Shown here: piece by piece, positions 27,629-36,192 of the stretch
Position numbering within the stretch: position 1 is the stretch's first letter
How the letters are laid out: each line of letters opens with the position of its first letter
Assembly: GCA_900544205.1 (NCBI GenBank)
Contig: UQUG01000005.1
Coordinates: 1-64,000 of the forward strand
Source of the DNA: an uncultured Collinsella sp.
GTDB taxonomy: Bacteria; Actinomycetota; Coriobacteriia; Coriobacteriales; Coriobacteriaceae
Length of the DNA stretch: 64,000 bases
Direction: 5' to 3'
Notes under the pieces: generated by a model
The model's input: the letters and a program-made list of their open reading frames with translations, nothing else
What the model was told of the DNA's origin: nothing
The model's database searches: none
Made by a program: the position numbers and the translations under genes

Positions 27629-28396
27629 ATGACTGAATCTGTTGTTGATTACAGCGAGCAGCCACTGGCTGTCGAGGTCGACGACGTCACCATGATCTTT
27701 AACATGGCGTCCGAGTCGCTGACCAACCTCAAGGAGTACTTCATTAAGCTTGCCAAGCACGAGCTGTTCTTTGAGGAGTTTAGGGCGCTCAAGCATATCT
27801 CGTTCGATATTCATCGCGGCGAAGTTGTCGGTCTGGTTGGCACTAATGGTTCCGGTAAGTCTACGATGCTCAAGATTATCGCTGGCGTGCTTGAGCCTAG
27901 CGAGGGCAGCGTTAAGGTGCACGGTAACATCGCGCCGCTGATTGAGCTTGGTGCCGGCTTTGACCCCGAGTTGACCGCCCGCGAGAACATCTATCTGAAC
28001 GGTGCTCTGCTCGGCTATACCAAGGAGTTCATCGATGCCAACTTTGACGGCATTATTGAGTTCGCTGAGCTGCAGAACTTTGTCGATATGCCGCTTAAGA
28101 ACTTCTCCTCGGGCATGGTGGCGCGTATCGCCTTTGCAATCGCGACGATTACCGAGCCCGATATTCTGATCGTTGACGAGACGCTGTCCGTCGGTGATGT
28201 GTTCTTCCAGCAGAAGTGCGAGGCCCGCATCCAGCACTTTATCCAGAGCGGCGACGTGACGGTTCTGTTCGTTTCGCACTCCATGGAGCAGGTTGAGCGC
28301 ATTTGCCAGCGTGCCGTTTGGATTGAGAAGGGCGACCTTCGCATGGACGGCCCGGTCGATATGGTCTGCAAGGCGTATCGTGAGCAGTTCAACTAG
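27629..28396 (+). CDS. Polysaccharide/teichoic acid ABC exporter, ATPase subunit (TagH/Wzt-like)
   Basis: The 255-aa ATPase has Walker A GTNGSGKST, a signature-type NFSSGMVARIAFA and Walker B ILIVDETLSVGD, with the long N-terminal segment before the first strand that is typical of TagH/Wzt proteins. It ends right after the nucleotide-binding domain, so it lacks the C-terminal glycan-binding extension of many Wzt proteins. AAGGAG lies 7 bp before the ATG at 27629; a GTG at 27626 is less well placed. It follows the permease by 11 bp. Confidence 0.92.
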   Translation: MTESVVDYSEQPLAVEVDDVTMIFNMASESLTNLKEYFIKLAKHELFFEEFRALKHISFDIHRGEVVGLVGTNGSGKSTMLKIIAGVLEPSEGSVKVHGNIAPLIELGAGFDPELTARENIYLNGALLGYTKEFIDANFDGIIEFAELQNFVDMPLKNFSSGMVARIAFAIATITEPDILIVDETLSVGDVFFQQKCEARIQHFIQSGDVTVLFVSHSMEQVERICQRAVWIEKGDLRMDGPVDMVCKAYREQFN

Positions 28397-28450
28397 GTTA
28401 TAATTACTTGCGCCTGACAGGCTTGCGCTTGCTTGGGCGTGCTGTTATTT

Positions 28451-28527
28451 GCTCCATTAGCTCAGTTGGATAGAGCAGGGGACTTCTAATCCCAAGGTCG
28501 ACGGTTCGAATCCGCCATGGAGCACCA
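28451..28527 (+). tRNA. tRNA-Arg (anticodon TCT)
   Basis: GCTCCAT (28451-28457) pairs with ATGGAGC (28517-28523); the discriminator is A and CCA is encoded. The D arm is AGCTCAGTTGGATAGAGC and the T arm CGGTTCGAATCCG. The anticodon loop CTTCTAA gives TCT, reading AGA. It stands at the border between the glycan locus and the aromatic operon. Confidence 0.95.
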
Positions 28528-28537
28528 TCGTTTATTA

Positions 28538-28570
28538 AGCCCGGACCGCTTGATGGTCTGGGCTTTTTCG
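28538..28570 (+). terminator. Terminator after tRNA-Arg(TCT)
   Basis: AGCCCGGACC (28538-28547) pairs with GGTCTGGGCT (28555-28564) with one G-U pair, followed by TTTTC. Confidence 0.85.
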
Positions 28571-28630
28571 TCTTGTATGCTGCTGGAGCCGAGCGCGAGC
28601 AAGCCGCTACTGTTCGTTGGGGTTGGCATT

Positions 28631-29068
28631 TTACTTTTCGAGACGCTCCCTCAGCAGCTCTAGTGCATGGGCGTAGCCCTGCAGGCCCTCGCCGGTGATG
28701 GTGGCGAAGCAGGCAAGGCACGCGTAGCTCACCTGGCGGAAGTCTTCACGGGTCTCGACGGCGCTGATGTGGACCTCCACAGCCGGGATGGCGACGGCTT
28801 TGAGCGCGTCCAGGATCGCCACGCTCGTGTGCGTGTAAGCCGCCGGGTTGATGACGATGCCGTCGACCTTGCCGTAAGCCTCCTGGATTTTGTCGACGAT
28901 GCTGCCCTCGTGGTTGGACTGGAAGACCTCGACCTCGTCAAAGCCCTGTGCGGCGCCTGCCTCCTGGCAGATCTGGACCAAGCGGTCGTAGTTGTCGCTG
29001 CCGTAGATGCCTGGCTCGCGAATGCCGAGCATGTTGAGGTTGGGGCCGTTGATGACGAGTGCTTTCAT
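28631..29068 (-). CDS. aroQ: 3-dehydroquinate dehydratase, type II (AroQ)
   Basis: The 145-aa enzyme starts NGPNLNMLGIREPGIYG, the type II signature with the catalytic Tyr, and has NPAAYTHTSVAILDAL and VEVHISAVETREDFR (His and Arg of the active site). It forms 3-dehydroshikimate in the shikimate pathway. The ATG at 29068 (MKALVING) fits the family start; the longer frame to 29122 runs into a terminator. It is the last gene of the minus-strand aromatic series but is split from aroEK by that terminator. Confidence 0.93.
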   Translation of the reverse strand: MKALVINGPNLNMLGIREPGIYGSDNYDRLVQICQEAGAAQGFDEVEVFQSNHEGSIVDKIQEAYGKVDGIVINPAAYTHTSVAILDALKAVAIPAVEVHISAVETREDFRQVSYACLACFATITGEGLQGYAHALELLRERLEK

Positions 29069-29109
29069 GGTTGCTTCCTTTGCGGTTGAGCGGGCGGTGC
29101 GGCGGAATG

Positions 29110-29150
29110 AAAACCACCACAAAGGTGCCTGTCCCCTTTGTGGTGGTTTT
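29110..29150 (-). terminator. Terminator between aroEK and aroQ
   Basis: A perfect 16-bp stem (29110-29125 with 29135-29150) has AAAACCACCAC arms and a 9-nt loop. It ends in a T run on the minus strand and starts 2 bp after the aroEK stop. The sequence is nearly symmetric, so it could also work on the plus strand. Confidence 0.85.
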
Positions 29151-29152
29151 TG

Positions 29153-30403
29153 CTAGAGGGCTGGTGGAAGGGTGTCGAGGACGGCGGCCGCGGTGTTGGC
29201 GGCGCAGTCGCGTGAGTCGATGATGTGGTCGGCCCAGGCGCGGTAGCGCGGCATACGCTGCTCGGCCAGCTTGTCGATACCATCGCGGGCAGTGATGGGG
29301 CGTCCCTTGTGGGCGAGTTCGTCAAGCTTACGGTTGAGCATCACAATCTGGCTGTTCTGGTGTAGCAGCGGGTAGTTCTCGTCGCGCGTGACCACGCCGC
29401 CACCCGTGGAAAGCACCAGGCCGCTGCGCTTGGAGATGTCGGCTAGCGCCGCCGTCTCCTGCTCGCGGAAGGCCACCTCGCCGCGCTCGACGATATAGTC
29501 GGCGCAGGGCATGCCTAGACGATCCTCAAGTGCGCGGTCCAAGTCGATGTGCTCGCGACCCGTGAGCTGGGCGATCTGCTCTCCTACGCGGGTCTTGCCC
29601 GAACCCGGCATACCGATCAGGGCGATGTTCTGCTCGCGGCGGGACAGGCGCTCCGTTACGTCCAGGATGCGCTCGCGCGGGGTAATCTGGCCGGTATAAC
29701 GCTCGACAGCCTGTGCCGCCTGTGCCACAAGCATGAGCAGGCCACCGATGCAGGGGATACCGCGGCGCTCGGCCTCGAGCATGAGTCCCGTGCGGGCGGG
29801 GTTGTAGACGATGTCGATGACCCCCTTGAGCGCGTCAAGTCCTTCGAGCATGCAGGGGGCGTCGGGGCAGTGGGGGAACATGCCGGCAGGCGTGCAGTTG
29901 ACGAGCAACGCGGCATCTGATTGCTGTGTGATGTTGTCGTAGTTGACCTCGCTTGTGCGGCCGACGGGCACGACGATGGCACCCAGGTCGCCAAGCACCA
30001 TGCTGGCCGTGGTGCCGGCACCGCCGGTGGCGCCGAGCACGAGGACCTTCTTACCGGCAACTTCTACGCCCAGCTCCTCGACCAGGCACCGAAAACCAAA
30101 GTAGTCGGTGTTGTCGCCGCGCAGGCGGCCATCGGGCAGGCGCGTGATGGTGTTGACGTTGCCCATGCGCTCGGCCAGCGGGCTCAGCTCGTCCAGGTAT
30201 TCCATGACGGCACGCTTGTAGGGGATGGTCACGTTGGTGCCTTCCCATTCATCGCCCGTCATAAAAGCCTCGAGATCCTCGGGCTCGCGCTCAAAACGCA
30301 CGTACTTGAGCCCAGCGAGCTCTTTGTAGATGGTCGGGGTGTAGCTGTGGCCCAGCACGCGGCCCAGCACGCCGTAGGGGCGGGTTGCGACGGTATCGGT
30401 CAT
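29153..30403 (-). CDS. aroEK: Fused shikimate dehydrogenase and shikimate kinase (AroE-AroK)
   Basis: The 416-aa protein is bifunctional. The N-terminal AroE part (about 1-245) has LGHSYTPTIY (shikimate-binding Ser/Thr), NVTIPYKRAV with the catalytic Lys, NTDYFGF and the NADP motif GATGGAGTTAS. The AroK part (about 255-416) has the Walker A GMPGSGKTRVGE, HIDLDRALED and LSTGGGVV. It turns 3-dehydroshikimate into shikimate-3-phosphate. Its start codon abuts the pheA stop with no gap. AroE-AroK fusions are rarer than separate genes. Confidence 0.92.
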   Translation of the reverse strand: MTDTVATRPYGVLGRVLGHSYTPTIYKELAGLKYVRFEREPEDLEAFMTGDEWEGTNVTIPYKRAVMEYLDELSPLAERMGNVNTITRLPDGRLRGDNTDYFGFRCLVEELGVEVAGKKVLVLGATGGAGTTASMVLGDLGAIVVPVGRTSEVNYDNITQQSDAALLVNCTPAGMFPHCPDAPCMLEGLDALKGVIDIVYNPARTGLMLEAERRGIPCIGGLLMLVAQAAQAVERYTGQITPRERILDVTERLSRREQNIALIGMPGSGKTRVGEQIAQLTGREHIDLDRALEDRLGMPCADYIVERGEVAFREQETAALADISKRSGLVLSTGGGVVTRDENYPLLHQNSQIVMLNRKLDELAHKGRPITARDGIDKLAEQRMPRYRAWADHIIDSRDCAANTAAAVLDTLPPAL

Positions 30404-31549
30404 CTAGAGCACCTCCGTATAGCTGCCAAAGTAGGTGAAGCTCTCGCACACGTCGTCGATTGAGTCGAGCAAGTCGTCGAGGGCCTTGCTGCCAAAGGGG
30501 CAGTCCAGGTCAAAGTAGAACATAAACTCAAAGTCGTGCCCGGGGATGGGGCGGCTCTCGAGCTTGATGAGGTTGATGTTGAGGGCGTAGAAGCGCTCGA
30601 GTACGCGATAAAGCGCGCCCGGCTCATTGGCCGTGGTGATCATGAGCGAGGTACGGTTGGCACCGGGATAGACGCGCGGTTCGCGACTGATGACGACGAA
30701 GCGCGTGTAGTTGTTGTCCGAGTCCTGGATGTTGGGCTCCAGCACCTCGAGGCCATACAGCTCGGCACAGCTGCGCGAGGCGATGGCGGCGACATCGGTG
30801 CGCTCGGAGTTGGCGACCATCTCGGCCGACATAGCGGTGTTGGGGTACTTGGTGGCATGCAGTCCGTGGTCCTCGATAAAGCCGGCGCACTGGGCAATGG
30901 CTTGGCCGTGGCTGTAGACCTCGCGCACGTCGGCGAGCTTGGTGCCGGGTTTGACGAGTAAGTTGTGGTCGATTTTGAGGCGCAGCGAGCGCACGATATG
31001 GAAGTCGAACTGTGCAAGCAGGTCGTAGACGGCGTTGACCGATCCGGCAGTTGAGTTTTCGATGGGCAACACGCCAAACTCGCAGAAGCCGTCGCGTATG
31101 GCGCGCATAACGCCCTCGAAGGTCTCAAAGAAGGCGATATCGGGCACGTCGAAGAGCTTGCACGCGGCGATCTGGCTGTAGGCGCCTTCGACGCCCTGGC
31201 AGGCGACGGTGGCCGTCTGGGGGAAGGGCGTGTCAAAGGCTGCAGCCGTGGCGCGGGCCTTTTGCGACACCGTGATGCCCTCGAGCTCGTTGATGTAGCG
31301 CTGCTGCTCGGCCTTGCTCATGCTCATGAGGAGGCGGAACAGAGTGATGGTCTGGGCCTCATAGCGCTCGGGTGCGCGGCTGGCGAGATTGTTGAGCTTG
31401 GAGCGTTCGCGGGCGGGGTCAAAGACGGCCTTGCCCATCTCGATCTTGGATTTGGCGACTTCGGTGGCAATGTCCATACGCTCGACAAAGCTGTTGAGCA
31501 GTGTGGTGTCGATGCCATCGATGGCCTGGCGAATATCGGCAAGGTCCAT
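30404..31549 (-). CDS. pheA: Bifunctional chorismate mutase / prephenate dehydratase (PheA)
   Basis: The 381-aa protein has an AroQ-type chorismate mutase domain (about 1-90; DLADIRQAIDGIDTTLLNSF, with the mutase Arg and Lys), then a prephenate dehydratase domain (GVEGAYSQIAACKLF, NYTRFVVI) and a C-terminal ACT domain with the ESRP motif (KLESRPIPGHDFEFMFYFD) that normally binds phenylalanine for feedback inhibition. It leads chorismate to phenylpyruvate. The ATG at 31549 follows AAAGGGG. The frame continuing to 31918 crosses an inverted repeat and is not used. Confidence 0.93.
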   Translation of the reverse strand: MDLADIRQAIDGIDTTLLNSFVERMDIATEVAKSKIEMGKAVFDPARERSKLNNLASRAPERYEAQTITLFRLLMSMSKAEQQRYINELEGITVSQKARATAAAFDTPFPQTATVACQGVEGAYSQIAACKLFDVPDIAFFETFEGVMRAIRDGFCEFGVLPIENSTAGSVNAVYDLLAQFDFHIVRSLRLKIDHNLLVKPGTKLADVREVYSHGQAIAQCAGFIEDHGLHATKYPNTAMSAEMVANSERTDVAAIASRSCAELYGLEVLEPNIQDSDNNYTRFVVISREPRVYPGANRTSLMITTANEPGALYRVLERFYALNINLIKLESRPIPGHDFEFMFYFDLDCPFGSKALDDLLDSIDDVCESFTYFGSYTEVL

Positions 31550-31577
31550 GGAGACCCCTTTCGTGAATCGTTGCCTG

Positions 31578-31704
31578 GGGTAGTTAATTTGGGACGGGGC
31601 TATTTTAGCTACCCTCTGACTGTCGACGAATCGATGGGTGCCAGGGTAAATATCAACTGGCATATGGGGGGAGCTAAAATTGCCCCGTCCCAAATTAACT
31701 ACCC
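31578..31704. mobile_element. MITE-like inverted-repeat element between aroC and pheA
   Basis: Arms 31578-31610 and 31672-31704 are 33 bp long and complementary except at one position. The ~61-bp centre holds a second small palindrome, TGCCAG (31639-31644) with CTGGCA (31657-31662). TGGGG occurs just outside both ends, and could be a target duplication. There is no coding capacity. It fills the 170-bp gap inside the otherwise tight operon. Confidence 0.65.
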
Positions 31705-31719
31705 TTGGGGTGAGGTGGG

Positions 31720-32817
31720 TTAGCGCTGGGCGGCGTCCTCGAGGAGGGCGTCCCAGATGGCGAGCGCCGCGGCTGCTTCGGCTACGGGGACGGCTCGTGG
31801 GACGATGCAGGGGTCGTGGCGGCCGTGGACCGAGAGCTCGGCATTTTCCATAGCGTCCATGTCCACCGTCTGCTGCTCGCGGCCGATGGAGGGCGTCGGC
31901 TTTACAGCCATGCGCCACATGACGGGCGCGCCGGTGGAGATGCCGCCTAAGATGCCGCCGGCGTTATTGGACTCGACTTCGATCTCGCCGGTCTCGGCGT
32001 CGATGCGATACGGATCGTTGTTTTCGCTGCCGCGCATGGCGGCCACGGCAAAGCCCATGCCAAACTCCACGCCCTTTACGGCGGGGATGCCAAAGGCGAT
32101 GTGCGCGATGCGGTTCTCGATACCGTCGAACATGGGGTCGCCGATGCCCGCGGGCAGGCCGTAGATGCCGCACTCCACGATGCCGCCGATGCTGTCGAGC
32201 TCATCGCGCGCGGCCAGAATCTCCTCGCGCATGCGACCGGCAGCGGCGGCGTCAATGCACGGCAGGTCGTTCGTAAGGATCGCCTTACGATCGGCCTCGC
32301 GATAGACCATGTCGTCCATGGGCAGGTCGGAGATGCCGCCGATTTGCGCGACGTGCGCCATGACCTTGATGCCACGGGCCTCGAGTGCCTGCAGCGCAAT
32401 ACCGCCGGCGATGCACAAGGGAGCCGTTAGGCGGCCGGAGAAATGCCCGCCGCCGGCGACGTCGTGCATGTTGTGGTACTTCACACGCGCCGGGTAGTCC
32501 GCGTGCCCGGGGCGGGGCTTGCGGCGCAACTCGGAGTAATCCTTGGAGCGCGTGTTGGTGTTCTCAATAATCGCTGCGATGGGTGCGCCGGTGGTGTGTC
32601 CATCGACCACACCGGCGATGATATGCGCGGCGTCGGCCTCGCGACGTTTGGTCGCGGTCTCGTCGCGACCGGGGGCGCGACGGTCAAGGAAGGCCTGCAG
32701 CTGCTCCTGGTCCACGGCGATACCTGCCGGAATGCCATCGAGCGAGCAGCCGATAGCGGGGGAGTGCGACTGGCCGAAGATGCTTAAGTGCAAGACGTTG
32801 CCAAAGGTCGAGGACAT
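31720..32817 (-). CDS. aroC: Chorismate synthase (AroC)
   Basis: The 365-aa FMN-dependent enzyme has the family signatures GQSHSPAIGCSLDGIPAG at the start, KPRPGHADYPARVKY, GGGHFSGRLTAPLCIAGG and the C-terminal R-H-D pattern HGRHDPCIVPRAVPVAE. It makes chorismate from EPSP. The ATG follows the aroA stop by 1 bp. Downstream lies the MITE-like element before pheA. Confidence 0.95.
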   Translation of the reverse strand: MSSTFGNVLHLSIFGQSHSPAIGCSLDGIPAGIAVDQEQLQAFLDRRAPGRDETATKRREADAAHIIAGVVDGHTTGAPIAAIIENTNTRSKDYSELRRKPRPGHADYPARVKYHNMHDVAGGGHFSGRLTAPLCIAGGIALQALEARGIKVMAHVAQIGGISDLPMDDMVYREADRKAILTNDLPCIDAAAAGRMREEILAARDELDSIGGIVECGIYGLPAGIGDPMFDGIENRIAHIAFGIPAVKGVEFGMGFAVAAMRGSENNDPYRIDAETGEIEVESNNAGGILGGISTGAPVMWRMAVKPTPSIGREQQTVDMDAMENAELSVHGRHDPCIVPRAVPVAEAAAALAIWDALLEDAAQR

Positions 32818-32818
32818 G

Positions 32819-34138
32819 CTATTCCTCCTCGAGCGTGACCTTGCCGCCCAGTAGGCGGTAGTGGTCGAAGAAATCGGGATAGGACTTGTTGACGGCCTCG
32901 GCGCCGTGGATCACGACCTCGCCGGTGGCGCGGCTCGCGGCGATGGCGGCCATCATGGCGATGCGGTGGTCGTTGTGCGAATCGACCTCGCCGCCAGTAA
33001 AGGCGTCGACACCCTTGATGATGAGGTCGTCACCGGCAATGCGTACCTGTGCGCCCAGTGCGGTGAGCTCGCGGGTGGTAGTGGCCAGACGGTCGGATTC
33101 CTTGATGCGCAGGCGGGCGCAATCGCGGATGAACGTGCGGCCTTGCGCCAGCGATGCCACGGCCGAGATAACGGGCACCAGGTCGGGGATGTCGTGGGCA
33201 CTCATCTCAAAGCCGGCGAGCTTGTCGGACTGCACGGTGGCGGCGTTGGTGGAGCGCACGATGCGGGCGCCAAAGCGCGAAAGCGCGGCAAGCACGTTGC
33301 GGTCGCCCTGGGCCGAGCTCAGGGACACACCCTCGACGGTGATGGGATCGGAGCCGATGGCGCCGGCGCACAGCCAAAAGGCGGCGTTGGACCAGTCACC
33401 CTCGACGGCCACGTTACCGGGCGTGCGGTACGAGCCGCTGCTTACGCGGAAGTTCGTGACCTCGGGCTGGCCGTCTTTGGACGGAATACGTTCGACGTTG
33501 ACCTCGACGCCAAAGGCCTTCATGGCCTGGATCGTCAGGTTGATGTAGGGGCGGCTCTCGATGAGGCCCGTTACCTGCACGCAGGAGGGCTGGGCGAGCA
33601 ACGGGGCTGCCAGCAGCAGGCCGGAGATATACTGCGAGCTCACATTGCCCGGCAGCACAAAGGTGCCCGGGCGCATGCGTCCGCTCGTCTTGAGCGGAAA
33701 ACCGCCCAGACCCTGTAGGTCGCAGCCGGCGGCGATGATCTCGTCCGAGAGCGGCGAGAGCGGGCGGGCGCCCAGACGGCCCTGTCCCACAAAGGTTGCC
33801 TCAGCCCCCAGCGCGCAGGCGACGGGCAGCATAAAGCGCAGCGTGGAGCCGCTTTCGCCGCAGTCAAGCGTGCCGCCGGCAAGGGCCTTGAGCAGGCCAA
33901 ACTCAACACTCTTCATGGTAGGGTGGACCTGGAAGCCGTCCTCGACGGTCTCGATGCGGGCGCCGAGTGCCGTAAGGCAACGCACCGTGGCCTCGATGTC
34001 GGCGCAGGTGGTGTTGCAGGTGACGTGTGTCTCGCCGTTGGCAAGCGCAGCGCAGATGATCAGGCGATGTGCCATCGACTTGGACGCGATGGCGGGAACG
34101 GTGCCCTTGAGCGGGGACGGGGTGATGCGGGCTAGCAT
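32819..34138 (-). CDS. aroA: 3-phosphoshikimate 1-carboxyvinyltransferase (EPSP synthase, AroA)
   Basis: The 439-aa enzyme has SKSMAHRLIICAAL near the start, DCGESGSTLRFMLPVACALG (PEP/S3P-binding), GNVSSQYISGLLLAAPLL, LRIKESDRLATTTREL and DSHNDHRIAMMAAIAA. It joins shikimate-3-phosphate and phosphoenolpyruvate. The PEP-site segment reads GESGSTLRF rather than the GNAGTAMR form, so it resembles the class common in Gram-positive bacteria (inference). Its start overlaps the aroB end by 7 bp. Confidence 0.94.
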   Translation of the reverse strand: MLARITPSPLKGTVPAIASKSMAHRLIICAALANGETHVTCNTTCADIEATVRCLTALGARIETVEDGFQVHPTMKSVEFGLLKALAGGTLDCGESGSTLRFMLPVACALGAEATFVGQGRLGARPLSPLSDEIIAAGCDLQGLGGFPLKTSGRMRPGTFVLPGNVSSQYISGLLLAAPLLAQPSCVQVTGLIESRPYINLTIQAMKAFGVEVNVERIPSKDGQPEVTNFRVSSGSYRTPGNVAVEGDWSNAAFWLCAGAIGSDPITVEGVSLSSAQGDRNVLAALSRFGARIVRSTNAATVQSDKLAGFEMSAHDIPDLVPVISAVASLAQGRTFIRDCARLRIKESDRLATTTRELTALGAQVRIAGDDLIIKGVDAFTGGEVDSHNDHRIAMMAAIAASRATGEVVIHGAEAVNKSYPDFFDHYRLLGGKVTLEEE

Positions 34139-35238
34139 GCGGATGCGTCTCCCTTCTGGCCGAGGCCCTCGGCAATGAGTTCGTGGAAAGTGGAAAGCGG
34201 CGTGCGGTCGATGCTGCAGCGGCCAATGTCGTGCGGAATCACCAGGTCGATGGTGTCGCCCGCGCGCTTCTTGTCGTGGAGTGCCTCGGCAAAGACGGCA
34301 TCGGCATCCAAGTCGCAGCGGGTCTTGAGGCCGTGACGGGCGCAGAGCTCTTCAATGCGCCCGGGCAGTGCAGCGTCGCATACCCCGTGCAGGGCCGCGG
34401 CGCGCGTGATGATGCCCATACCGATCGACACGCAGTTGCCGTGGCCGAGCTCAAAGTGCTCGCAGGCCTCGACGGCATGTCCGGCGCTGTGTCCAAAGTT
34501 GAGCAGCTTGCGCTGGTTGGTCTCGCGCTCGTCGGCAACGACCACGGCGCGCTTGATGTCGATATTGCGGGCGATGATGAGCGCTACGCGGGCCACATCG
34601 CGGTTGAGCAGCTCCAGCGTGAGCGGGGTCTTCTCCAGCTCGGCGAAAAGCTCGGGATCGGCAATCACGGCGTGCTTGACGACCTCGCCGCAGCCGTCGG
34701 CGAACTGCTCGGGCGTGAGGGTGGCCAGGCACCCCACGTCGGCGATAACCACGCTCGGCTGCCAAAAGGCGCCGGCCAAGTTCTTGCCGGCAGCCAGGTC
34801 GATGGCGGTCTTGCCGCCCACCGACGAATCCACCATGGCGAGCAGGCTCGTCGGGATCTGCACAAACTTGCAGCCGCGCATGTAGGTGGCGGCCGCAAAG
34901 CCCGCCACGTCGCCCACGACGCCGCCGCCGAGCGCCACGATCACGTCGGAGCGCGAAAGCTCGTGCTCGGCCACAAACTCCAAAATGGCAACATAGGTTT
35001 CGGCGCGCTTATGGGCCTCGCCGGCCACGAAGGTGCAGATGCTCACCTCGTAGCCTGACGCCTCCAGGCTCTGCTTAACGGGCATCTGGTAGAGCGGGCC
35101 CACGTTGGTGTCCGTCACGATGACGGCCTTAGTGCCGCCGGCAGTGGCGCGCACGAGCGGTCCCGCCTGCTCCAGCAAAAACGTGCCAACATGCACCTGG
35201 TAGGGGCGTGCAGTGTCGATATCGATGGTAATCGCCAT
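34132..35238 (-). CDS. aroB: 3-dehydroquinate synthase (AroB)
   Basis: The 368-aa enzyme has the NAD-binding VALGGGVVGDVAGFAAATYMRG, QIPTSLLAMVDSSVGGKTAID and the metal-binding NFGHSAGHAVE. It closes the DAHP ring to 3-dehydroquinate, the second step of the pathway. It lies between tyrA (36 bp upstream) and aroA (7-bp overlap), and AAAGGACC precedes the ATG. Confidence 0.95.
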   Translation of the reverse strand: MAITIDIDTARPYQVHVGTFLLEQAGPLVRATAGGTKAVIVTDTNVGPLYQMPVKQSLEASGYEVSICTFVAGEAHKRAETYVAILEFVAEHELSRSDVIVALGGGVVGDVAGFAAATYMRGCKFVQIPTSLLAMVDSSVGGKTAIDLAAGKNLAGAFWQPSVVIADVGCLATLTPEQFADGCGEVVKHAVIADPELFAELEKTPLTLELLNRDVARVALIIARNIDIKRAVVVADERETNQRKLLNFGHSAGHAVEACEHFELGHGNCVSIGMGIITRAAALHGVCDAALPGRIEELCARHGLKTRCDLDADAVFAEALHDKKRAGDTIDLVIPHDIGRCSIDRTPLSTFHELIAEGLGQKGDASAC

Positions 35239-35274
35239 AAGCTTCGGTCCTTTCGACCTGGCGTGATAGGTGGT

Positions 35275-36189
35275 CTAGTGGGAGGTCTCGTCGTCGAGCG
35301 CGCGCTTAATGCGGTCGCCCTCGGCAAGGAGATTCTCCAGATAGCGCTGGTCGCGGTCCTTGAGCGCACAGCTGTAGGCGCCAAGCGACTCGATTAGATG
35401 GTCGATCTCGAAGGCGAGCGCGTCGGCGTCGTCGATCATGAGCTCGGACCACATTTGCGGGTTGAGGTGCGCCACGCGGGTGAGATCGCGGTAGCTACCG
35501 GCCGAAAAGCCGTGGTGGACCTGGGCGGTGGGGCTCTTGACGTAGGCGTTGGACACCACGTGCGCAAGCTGGCTCGTGAAGGCGATGACGCGGTCGTGCT
35601 CGGCGGCGCTGGTCACGCTGAACTTGCCAAAGCCCAAGGGGCGCACCATCTCGCGCACCTGGCCCAAAAGCTCCAGTTTGAGTGCATCGTCCACCGCGGG
35701 CGGCACGAGCACGAGCGGCGCGCCCTGGAACAGGTCGGCGCGGGAGTGCGCATAGCCCGAGTACTGCGTGCCCGCCATGGGGTGCGCGCCCACAAAGTAA
35801 AAGCCGTGCTCGCGGGCAAGCTCAAAGGCGCGCTCGCACACGATGCCCTTGACGCCCACCGTGTCGATCACCACGGGGCCCATAATGGCCTCGGTGTCGG
35901 TGGCGTCGGCGAGTGCCTGGGCATGCGCCTCGAGCCACTCGATGCAGGCCTCGGGGTAGCAAGCCAGGACGATGATGTCGCATTCGCCGAGTGTCTTGTC
36001 GTTGAGCTCTCCGGCGACAGTGCCCATGCTGGCGGCCGTCATGACGTCGTCATCAGGATCCCAGGCCAGCACACGGACGCCCGCCTGCGCATAGCCGCGG
36101 GCAAAGCTGCCTCCGATAAGGCCCAGGCCCACAATGCCGGCGCACTTGGGGCCGCCCTGGTTAACGCGTGCGTTCCTCACCGTTCCCAT
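35275..36189 (-). CDS. tyrA: Prephenate dehydrogenase (TyrA)
   Basis: The 304-aa protein has an N-terminal NAD(P)-binding GIVGLGLIGGSFARGYAQAG and, near residue 130, GAHPMAGTQYSGYAHSRADLF, the prephenate dehydrogenase active-site segment with the catalytic His. It oxidises prephenate to 4-hydroxyphenylpyruvate for tyrosine. No ACT domain is seen. It begins 3 bp after the aroF stop. Confidence 0.92.
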   Translation of the reverse strand: MGTVRNARVNQGGPKCAGIVGLGLIGGSFARGYAQAGVRVLAWDPDDDVMTAASMGTVAGELNDKTLGECDIIVLACYPEACIEWLEAHAQALADATDTEAIMGPVVIDTVGVKGIVCERAFELAREHGFYFVGAHPMAGTQYSGYAHSRADLFQGAPLVLVPPAVDDALKLELLGQVREMVRPLGFGKFSVTSAAEHDRVIAFTSQLAHVVSNAYVKSPTAQVHHGFSAGSYRDLTRVAHLNPQMWSELMIDDADALAFEIDHLIESLGAYSCALKDRDQRYLENLLAEGDRIKRALDDETSH

Positions 36190-36192
36190 GTG

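Noticed and set aside
31550..31918. N-terminal extension of PheA through the inverted repeat
   Set aside because: The mutase domain starts at the ATG at 31549 with a good ribosome binding site. The extension reads through a palindromic element and into aroC on the same strand.
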